Shown in pieces: positions 7,201 to 11,152 of a stretch of DNA of 11,152 nt. Where the stretch lies: assembly GCA_964348605.1 (NCBI GenBank), contig CAYGDC010000016.1, positions 1 to 11,152 of the forward strand. The letters run 5' to 3'. The notes under the pieces were generated by a model. It worked only from the letters and a program-made list of their open reading frames with translations. It was not told the origin of the DNA and searched no databases. Position numbers and translations under genes: made by a program. The first letter of the stretch is position 1; every line of letters starts with the position of its first letter. Origin of the DNA: JALOAR01 sp964348605 (lineage in GTDB: Bacteria; Patescibacteriota; Minisyncoccia; UBA6257; Colwellbacteraceae).

Positions 7201-7206
7201 TTTAAT
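7178..7206 (+). promoter_or_regulatory. Sigma70-like promoter P1 for the 41-aa gene
   Basis: A consensus TTGACA (7178-7183), a 17-nt spacer and TTTAAT (7201-7206, one mismatch to TATAAT). The predicted start is near 7213, giving a leader of about 100 nt before the ATG at 7312. The spacer carries the right outer arm TGCTTAAAA of the nested repeats. Confidence 0.6.
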
Positions 7207-7231
7207 TTTGTTTGTACAGCGACTTACTTCC

Positions 7232-7260
7232 TTGACTTTTTGCTATTTATGTTTTATATA
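7232..7260 (+). promoter_or_regulatory. Sigma70-like promoter P2 for the 41-aa gene
   Basis: TTGACT (7232-7237), a 17-nt spacer and TATATA (7255-7260). The predicted start is near 7267, giving a leader of about 45 nt. It lies in tandem behind P1, so the small gene may be expressed from two promoters. Confidence 0.55.
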
Positions 7261-7311
7261 TTAATATAGTATTTTTACATCAAAAAAGATGCGGAAAAGG
7301 AGGCAAGGAAA

Positions 7312-7437
7312 ATGTTTAAGTGGGAAGATGAGGAGGGGCGAAAGGAAGCCTTCGTCCCTCCAAGAGTAATGCTGCGGCTAATCTTAGCTGTAGCAATAAT
7401 AACTAATATATTAATATTAGTTATTATTTTTGATTAG
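7312..7437 (+). CDS. 41-residue single-span membrane protein, unrecognised
   Basis: A complete short gene: ATG 7312, TAG 7435-7437. It is preceded by AAGGAGG (7297-7303) with an 8-nt gap to the ATG, one of the two strongest ribosome binding sites in the window. The first 18 residues are charged (opening MFKWEDEEGRKEAF and then VPPR). They are followed by one hydrophobic helix of about 20 residues (starting VMLRLILAVAII), and the protein ends in a single Asp. The arrangement predicts a cytoplasmic N-terminus with the helix crossing the inner membrane, or a membrane-attached peptide. Two tandem promoters lie upstream and an intrinsic terminator 15 nt downstream, so it looks like an independent transcription unit. 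I do not recognise a family. A holin-like, toxin-like or membrane-complex-subunit role is possible, but nothing in the sequence selects one; no antisense regulator is evident. Confidence 0.75.
   Translation: MFKWEDEEGRKEAFVPPRVMLRLILAVAIITNILILVIIFD
7395..7428. repeat. 15-bp perfect palindrome within the membrane-helix codons
   Basis: Arms AATAATAACTAATAT (7395-7409) and ATATTAGTTATTATT (7414-7428) flank the loop ATTA. It covers codons for the second half of the hydrophobic helix of the 41-aa protein and is followed by three more T. The stem has only two G-C type pairs, so any hairpin would be weak for its length. Confidence 0.8.
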
Positions 7438-7451
7438 GACGCTTGTCTGCT

Positions 7452-7474
7452 CCGCCACTTAGTGGCGGTTTTTT
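7452..7474 (+). terminator. Intrinsic terminator after the 41-aa gene
   Basis: Stem CCGCCAC (7452-7458) / GTGGCGG (7462-7468), loop TTA, then six T (7469-7474). A GC-rich stem with a T-tract is the textbook form. It ends the small-gene transcript and separates it from rmuC. Confidence 0.88.
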
Positions 7475-7549
7475 AATTTATAGGCGCTTTAATATAAAGT
7501 GCATTTAAGTTTTTGCTAATAAGTTAAGCATTGAGCTCTAATTAAAATT

Positions 7550-7596
7550 TATAATAAAAAAGAAAGTAGCGAAGAATCTTAGTTTTGTTTTAGAAT
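7550..7596 (+). promoter_or_regulatory. Possible rmuC promoter elements (two candidate -10 boxes)
   Basis: A perfect TATAAT (7550-7555) would start transcription near 7562, but its only -35 candidate, TTGAGC (7531-7536), is just 13 nt away. A second box, TAGAAT (7591-7596), lies exactly 6 nt before the rmuC ATG, the same spacing as the SIMPL-gene promoter, and would give a leaderless mRNA, but it has no clear -35. Apart from these, the 128 nt between the terminator and rmuC shows no gene. Confidence 0.35.
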
Positions 7597-7602
7597 GAAG
7601 TA

Positions 7603-8673
7603 ATGGATATCTTTATAGTTATTTTACTAACTATTGTCGCGATAGCTATTATCGCTTTAATAATGGTTATTTTAAGGCGTGAACGAGCGCTCCTATCTTC
7701 TCGTGATACACAATCTCAAAATGACTCTTTCGTTCTTTTGCAAAATCAAATTCAAAATCAGATGACGGAGCTTTCGCGCACATTAGACACGCGACTTGGC
7801 GAAGTTCCTAAAGCGATACAGGCGCAATTTAGCGAGAGCGCAAAAATCATAAGAGAAGTAACGAGCGAACTTACAAAAGTTAGCGAGGGTCAAAAACAAG
7901 TAATAAGCCTTACTGACCAATTAAGAGGGCTTGAAGATATATTGAAAAATCCAAAACAGAGAGGAATACTTGGTGAATATTTTTTAGAAGAAACTCTTCG
8001 CAATGTCTTGCCTCCTAATTCCTATCAAATGCAATATAAGTTTACTGATGGCAAAACGGTGGACGCTGTTGTTTTCGTAAAGGATAAAATCATTCCTGTT
8101 GATTCCAAATTTTCTTTAGAAAATTACGAACGACTTTTAAGCGAGAGAGACCCTGTTCTAAAAACAGAGTTAGAAAAACAATTTAAGATGGATATAAAAA
8201 CTCGCATTGATGAAACTTCTAAATATATTCGCCCTGCCGAGAACACGATGGATTTTGCTTTTATGTTTATTCCTTCAGAGGCGATTTATTATGATATTTT
8301 AGTAAATAATGGCGGAGCAGTTAAATTAGCAACTAGAGATTTAATTGAATATGCTTTTAGGGATAAAAAAGTAATTATCGTTTCTCCTACGAGTTTTCTT
8401 GCATATCTTCAGACGGTTTTACAGGGTCTGCGTGCTTTACAGATAGAAGAGTCAGCTAAAGAAATTCGTCGCCGAGTGGAAGAATTAGGCAGACACCTTT
8501 CAAGTTACGAAGAATACATGAAAAAATTGGGTGGGCATTTAGGAACATCTGTTAGCATGTATAATCAGGCATATAAAGAGCTTGGTAAGGTGGATAAAGA
8601 TGTTCTAAGAATAACGGGAAGCGGCACAGGAACAGAGCCTGTGTCTTTAGCAAAACCCGACTTAGAGACTTGA
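7603..8673 (+). CDS. rmuC: DNA recombination protein RmuC homologue
   Basis: A 356-residue protein. Residues about 2-24 form a hydrophobic N-terminal anchor, followed by a Gln/Glu/Ser-rich stretch to about residue 105 that reads as coiled coil. The RmuC core follows: PKQRGILGEYFLEETLRNVLP (equivalent to G-WGE--LE--L), TVDAVVFVKDKIIPVDSKFSLENYERL (the D...VDSK pattern of its PD-(D/E)xK-like nuclease fold), FMFIPSEAIYYDIL, and VIIVSPTSFLAYLQTVLQGLRALQIEESAKEI. E. coli RmuC limits inversion at short inverted repeats and is thought to be a nuclease; its biochemical role is still poorly defined. The gene ends with TGA, the only such stop in the window. No Shine-Dalgarno is visible at the ATG. It stands between two terminator-bounded units, so it may be transcribed alone or with the GGDEF gene 68 nt downstream. 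Confidence 0.93.
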   Translation: MDIFIVILLTIVAIAIIALIMVILRRERALLSSRDTQSQNDSFVLLQNQIQNQMTELSRTLDTRLGEVPKAIQAQFSESAKIIREVTSELTKVSEGQKQVISLTDQLRGLEDILKNPKQRGILGEYFLEETLRNVLPPNSYQMQYKFTDGKTVDAVVFVKDKIIPVDSKFSLENYERLLSERDPVLKTELEKQFKMDIKTRIDETSKYIRPAENTMDFAFMFIPSEAIYYDILVNNGGAVKLATRDLIEYAFRDKKVIIVSPTSFLAYLQTVLQGLRALQIEESAKEIRRRVEELGRHLSSYEEYMKKLGGHLGTSVSMYNQAYKELGKVDKDVLRITGSGTGTEPVSLAKPDLET

Positions 8674-8727
8674 TATTAAATTAATTATACTATATTCTTT
8701 TTTTTTGTTCTTTAATAAAAAAAAGAG

Positions 8728-8733
8728 AGGAGG
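8728..8733 (+). promoter_or_regulatory. Strong Shine-Dalgarno of the GGDEF gene
   Basis: AGGAGG with an 8-nt gap to ATG 8742, the same core and gap as for the 41-aa gene. It fixes the GGDEF start. Most other genes in the window lack such a site. Confidence 0.85.
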
Positions 8734-8741
8734 ATGCAATA

Positions 8742-9137
8742 ATGTATTTAGACCCTGTTTGGAATTTTATAAAAGCAGTAAATTTTGTTTTGAAACATGG
8801 CACTGATATGGTTCTTCGAGACAACGTGACCAAACTATATACTAAAGGAGTATTTAAGGAATTATCATTACAATTACTTAAGTCAATCGCTCATGATCAC
8901 GAAAAAGTGCCGGTCAGCCTTATTTTTGCTGACATGAATGACTTAAAGAAAGTTAACGACACATTTAGCCATCTTGAGGGCAATCGTTTACTTTATAATT
9001 CGGCCGCCATATTTCTAGATGAGCTAAGAGAGTCAGATATAGTGGGTCGTTATGGAGGAGATGAGTTTATAGCTCTTCTTCCAAAAACTGATTTATCTGG
9101 CGCGGAAGCAGTGGTAAAAAAATACGTACTGCTTTAG
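8742..9137 (+). CDS. GGDEF-domain protein, N-terminal portion, frame interrupted at A7 run
   Basis: Zero-frame product of 131 residues. After a short hydrophobic/amphipathic lead (about residues 1-25) the GGDEF fold begins with DNVTKLYTKGVFKELS (the D-LT-L-NR-F block). It continues with FADMNDLKKVNDTFSHLEGNRLL and RYGGDEFIALLPKTDLSGAE. The four GGDEF residues and the VND Asn are intact, but the usual GHxxGD guanine-contact motif reads SHLEGN, so the guanine-binding Asp is Asn. The zero frame ends four residues after a run of seven A at 9116-9122; the missing C-terminal third of the domain continues in the -1 frame to 9319. Intact GGDEF domains make cyclic di-GMP, but with this interruption and the SHLEGN change the activity is doubtful. 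Options are programmed -1 frameshifting, transcriptional slippage, a true null mutation, or an assembly error. Confidence 0.85.
   Translation: MYLDPVWNFIKAVNFVLKHGTDMVLRDNVTKLYTKGVFKELSLQLLKSIAHDHEKVPVSLIFADMNDLKKVNDTFSHLEGNRLLYNSAAIFLDELRESDIVGRYGGDEFIALLPKTDLSGAEAVVKKYVLL
9106..9134 (+). promoter_or_regulatory. A_AAA_AAA slippery heptamer inside an inverted repeat (candidate recoding site)
   Basis: Reading frame GTA AAA AAA TAC contains the heptamer A AAA AAA (9116-9122) in the phase required for tandem -1 slippage. After slippage the next codon is ATA at 9122. AAGCAGT (9106-9112) and ACTGCTT (9128-9134) are exact reverse complements that enclose the heptamer, and GTA/TAC may pair further inside. 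No dnaX-like Shine-Dalgarno is found about 10 nt upstream. Function as a recoding signal is inference. Confidence 0.5.
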
Positions 9138-9319
9138 AAAAGGATGCAATAAAATGGAGCTTTGGCGTTTCTACAAAAGAAATTCCGAGTAGATCGAGCC
9201 TTAAGGGTCTTGCGCGACACCAACTTATTGCGGAAAGAGAAAAATTTCTTAATGATCTTATACTGGAGGCGGACAAGCTAATGTATCTAAATAAAAAATC
9301 ATTGCATTTAAAAGCATAG
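9122..9319 (+). pseudogene. C-terminal third of the GGDEF domain in the -1 frame
   Basis: From ATA 9122 the -1 frame reads IRTALEKDAIKWSFGVSTK, and later ILEADKLMYLNKKS, to a TAG at 9317-9319. The WSFGVST strand and the ADKLMY-NKK helix are the standard last elements of a GGDEF domain (S-G-a and AD-ALY-AK). This shows that the two frames were one gene; joined at the A7 run they would encode about 192 residues. The terminator begins 6 nt after this stop, not after the zero-frame stop, which agrees with the longer product being the ancestral one. No independent start or ribosome binding site is seen for this segment. It is labelled pseudogene for want of proof of recoding. Confidence 0.8.
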
Positions 9320-9324
9320 TTATT

Positions 9325-9350
9325 AACAGGGCTTAAGCGCCCTGTTTTTT
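9325..9350 (+). terminator. Intrinsic terminator after the GGDEF gene
   Basis: Stem AACAGGGC (9325-9332) / GCCCTGTT (9339-9346), loop TTAAGC, with the T-tract 9345-9350. It separates the GGDEF gene from groES. Confidence 0.9.
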
Positions 9351-9404
9351 AATAGTTTTTATAAAAAAATGAATTATAAACTCTTATTTATCAGATATAA
9401 TATA

Positions 9405-9432
9405 TTGACAAAAAAGCCGGAGAGACTATCAT
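9405..9432 (+). promoter_or_regulatory. groESL promoter, overlapping the first candidate ATG
   Basis: Consensus TTGACA (9405-9410), a 16-nt spacer and TATCAT (9427-9432), the same -10 as upstream of the SIMPL gene. The predicted start is near 9439-9440, only 3-4 nt before ATG 9443. No CIRCE-type GAGTGCTAA inverted repeat is present here. Confidence 0.55.
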
Positions 9433-9442
9433 GAAAGTTGAA

Positions 9443-9736
9443 ATGAATATTAAACCTCTTTCTAATCATATACTTCTTGAGACTGCGGCAGAAGAAAAGG
9501 TCACTAAATCAGGCATTGTTATTCCTGACACAGCAGACAAAGAGCGACCAATGAAAGCTAAGATTTTAGCTGTTGGCCCAGGAAAAAGAGACGATGAAGG
9601 CGAATTTATCCCGATGTCTGTCAAAGTTGGCGATTTAATACTTTTCCGCAAATATGGTCCAGACGAGCTAGAACTAGATGGTAAAAAATATCTAATCGCA
9701 AGCGAGGACGATGTGCTCGCTATTATTGAAGAATAA
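9443..9736 (+). CDS. groES: Co-chaperonin GroES (Cpn10)
   Basis: The heptameric lid of the GroEL folding chamber in the cytosol. From ATG 9443 the product is 97 residues and opens MNIKPLSNHILLE, the canonical GroES N-terminus. The mobile loop region KSGIVIPDTADKERPMKAKILAVGPGK, VKVGDLILFRKYGPDELELDGKKYLIASEDDVLAII, and the length all fit. An alternative ATG at 9431 adds MKVE and has a GGAG (9419-9422) 8 nt upstream; the promoter -10 box overlaps that ATG, so transcripts from this promoter would exclude it. I prefer 9443, giving an almost leaderless mRNA, but the choice is close. groEL follows after 47 nt. Confidence 0.94.
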   Translation: MNIKPLSNHILLETAAEEKVTKSGIVIPDTADKERPMKAKILAVGPGKRDDEGEFIPMSVKVGDLILFRKYGPDELELDGKKYLIASEDDVLAIIEE

Positions 9737-9750
9737 AACTGAAGAATAAA
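9727..9750. repeat. Short tandem duplication across the groES stop
   Basis: TGAAGAATAAA occurs at 9727-9737 and 9740-9750, a 13-nt period, duplicating the last groES codons and the stop. It probably arose by slippage; no function is evident. Confidence 0.7.
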
Positions 9751-9783
9751 GTCGTACAAAATAAACAATTTTATAAAAAACCT

Positions 9784-11152
9784 ATGTCTAAACAAATAAT
9801 TTTTGATGAAGAAGCAAGAAAGGCCCTTAAAGTCGGTATAGATAAACTTGCCGCCGCCGTACGGATTACTCTCGGTCCTAGAGGACGCGCCGTTGTTATA
9901 GAAAAAAGTTACGGCGCTCCACAAGTTACTTTTGACGGAGTAACAGTCGCGAAAGAAATAGAGCTTGAAAATAAATATGAAAATCTTGGCGCAGAGTTTT
10001 TGAAACAGGCCGCTGATAAAACAAACGATAATGTGGGAGACGGAACTACTACTTCTGTTATTCTCGCGCAAGCTCTTATAGAAGAAGGAGAAAAAGCTGT
10101 AAAAGAAAAAGGCTTTAATGTCATACAGCTTTCCGAAGCGCTTAAAGAAGAGGCAAAATTTGTTATTGAAAATCTTGAGTCTCAAAAAGAGGCTATAGAT
10201 GATGTTAAAAAAATTGAAGAAGTCGCTGCTCTTTCTGCTAAAGATGCGGCTATTGGTTCTTTAATTGCCGAAGTTATGCAAAAAATTGGCAAAGAGGGAG
10301 TTGTAACGATTGAAGATTCTAATACGATTAGCAACTCATACGAAATGGTGGAGGGCATGCAGTTTGACCGCGGATATATTTCTCAATATATGGTTACTGA
10401 TCCTAGCAAAATGGAGGCAATTTTAGAAAATCCATATGTACTCGTTACTGACCAGAAAATATCTGCCATTCAAGATGTTTTGCCCTTACTAGAAAAGATT
10501 GTTGCAAGTGGCAAAAAAGAACTTGTGATTATTGCTGAAGATGTAGATGGAGAGGCTTTAACTACCTTAGTAGTTAATAAACTTCGCGGGATATTTAATG
10601 TTTTAGCAATTAAAGCTCCTGGTTTTGGCGACAGACGCAAAGAGATGCTTGCTGATATAGCGATTATTACTGGAGCCGCGATTGTTTCAGAAGATCTAGG
10701 CAAAAAAATCCAAAATGCGGACATTAGCGTTCTTGGTAAGGCTGGTAAGATCATTTCTACGAAAGACAACACTATTATTGTTGATGGTATTGGCAAGAAA
10801 GAAGAAATCGAGAAACGAATTGCTCAAATTAAAAGTCAGATAGAAAAAGCCGAATCTGATTACGATAAAGATAAACTCAAAGAAAGACTTGGCAAACTCT
10901 CTGGAGGAGTGGCTGTGATTAAAGTTGGTGCTCCAACAGAGTCAGCACAAAAAAGCTTAAAACAGCGCGTTGAAGATGCTGTCTCTGCTACAAGAGCTGC
11001 TATGGAAGAAGGAATAGTGCCTGGAGGAGGAGTCGCTCTTTGGACTATTTCCAAACTTATTGCGCAAGAAACAAGTAATAAACCAGCAGTTGCCGCGGCA
11101 AGAAATATTCTTGTTAAAGCACTGGAAGCGCCTTTTAGCGCCATCGTTGTAA
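9784..11152 (+). CDS. groEL: Chaperonin GroEL (Cpn60), 3' end outside window
   Basis: ATP-driven protein-folding chaperonin, a double heptameric ring in the cytosol. About 456 of some 540 codons are present and the frame runs uninterrupted off the window end. Equatorial-domain motifs are VRITLGPRGRAVVIEKSYGAP, the ATPase Asp51 (TFDGVTVAKEI; E. coli D52) and GDGTTT. The apical domain contains MQFDRGYISQYMVTDPSKMEA and AIKAPGFGDRRKEMLADIAIITGA. RVEDAVSATRAAMEEGIVPGGGVAL carries the second ATPase Asp (E. coli D398). All catalytic positions are kept. The residue before Asp51 is Phe rather than the common Lys or Asn. No Shine-Dalgarno precedes the ATG; expression is probably from the groES promoter. 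Confidence 0.97.
   Translation, partial: MSKQIIFDEEARKALKVGIDKLAAAVRITLGPRGRAVVIEKSYGAPQVTFDGVTVAKEIELENKYENLGAEFLKQAADKTNDNVGDGTTTSVILAQALIEEGEKAVKEKGFNVIQLSEALKEEAKFVIENLESQKEAIDDVKKIEEVAALSAKDAAIGSLIAEVMQKIGKEGVVTIEDSNTISNSYEMVEGMQFDRGYISQYMVTDPSKMEAILENPYVLVTDQKISAIQDVLPLLEKIVASGKKELVIIAEDVDGEALTTLVVNKLRGIFNVLAIKAPGFGDRRKEMLADIAIITGAAIVSEDLGKKIQNADISVLGKAGKIISTKDNTIIVDGIGKKEEIEKRIAQIKSQIEKAESDYDKDKLKERLGKLSGGVAVIKVGAPTESAQKSLKQRVEDAVSATRAAMEEGIVPGGGVALWTISKLIAQETSNKPAVAAARNILVKALEAPFSAIVV

Noticed and set aside
8671..8673. TGA reassigned to Gly as in SR1/Gracilibacteria
   Set aside because: No in-frame TGA occurs inside any conserved gene, and all conserved glycines are GGN codons; TGA ends rmuC.
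8697..8725. T-run and A-run upstream of the GGDEF gene as a terminator hairpin
   Set aside because: The stem would be only T-A pairs apart from one C-G; too weak to call, and it may be simple low-complexity sequence.
9054..9060. GGAGGAG as a stimulatory Shine-Dalgarno for frameshifting
   Set aside because: It is over 50 nt upstream of the A7 run (dnaX-type signals sit about 10 nt away) and simply encodes the GGDE residues.
9396..9401. TATAAT upstream of groES as the main -10
   Set aside because: No acceptable -35 lies at 16-18 nt; TTGACA-16-TATCAT just downstream scores better by eye, though a weak second start cannot be excluded.

Overview
The window is AT-rich, gene-dense and entirely plus-strand coded. 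It looks like a chromosomal segment of a Candidate Phyla Radiation (Patescibacteria) bacterium, most likely of the Parcubacteria type. The reasons are the short compact proteins (for example a PUA-less TruB of about 212 residues), a DUF5652-like two-helix membrane protein, a SIMPL-domain membrane protein, a fermentative/anaerobic nucleotide metabolism marker (class III ribonucleotide reductase), very short intergenic gaps and few Shine-Dalgarno sites. This lineage call is inference from gene content; no rRNA is present. The standard bacterial code fits: no in-frame TGA interrupts any gene, and TGA ends rmuC.

Layout. 1-1521: the 3' end of nrdD and its activase gene nrdG, almost touching, which together make and charge the oxygen-sensitive ribonucleotide reductase. 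1590-2398: a well-formed promoter that appears to give a leaderless mRNA for a SIMPL/DUF541 membrane-anchored protein. 2435-2485: a perfect 21-bp inverted repeat. 2507-7137: a tight run of rsmE, a membrane-anchored metallophosphoesterase, truB, a DUF5652-like small membrane protein, gpsA and murA (gaps of 3, 38, 7, 9 and 8 nt), combining rRNA/tRNA modification with phospholipid and peptidoglycan precursor synthesis. 7138-7602: a 465-nt stretch that looks empty of long ORFs but holds nested inverted repeats, two tandem sigma70-like promoters, a 41-codon gene for a single-span membrane protein with a strong ribosome binding site, a palindrome inside its membrane-helix codons, and an intrinsic terminator. 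7603-8673: rmuC. 8742-9319: a GGDEF-domain gene split by a -1 frameshift at a run of seven A, followed by an intrinsic terminator. 9405-11152: groES and the first part of groEL (cut by the window end), with a promoter but no CIRCE operator that I can see.

The points most worth a second look are the 41-aa membrane protein locus, the GGDEF gene whose two halves are joined by a canonical A_AAA_AAA slippery heptamer lying in the loop of an inverted repeat, the natural Cys-to-Asp change at residue 115 of MurA (predicted fosfomycin insensitivity), the 21-bp perfect hairpin before rsmE, and the mixture of leaderless and strongly Shine-Dalgarno-led genes.
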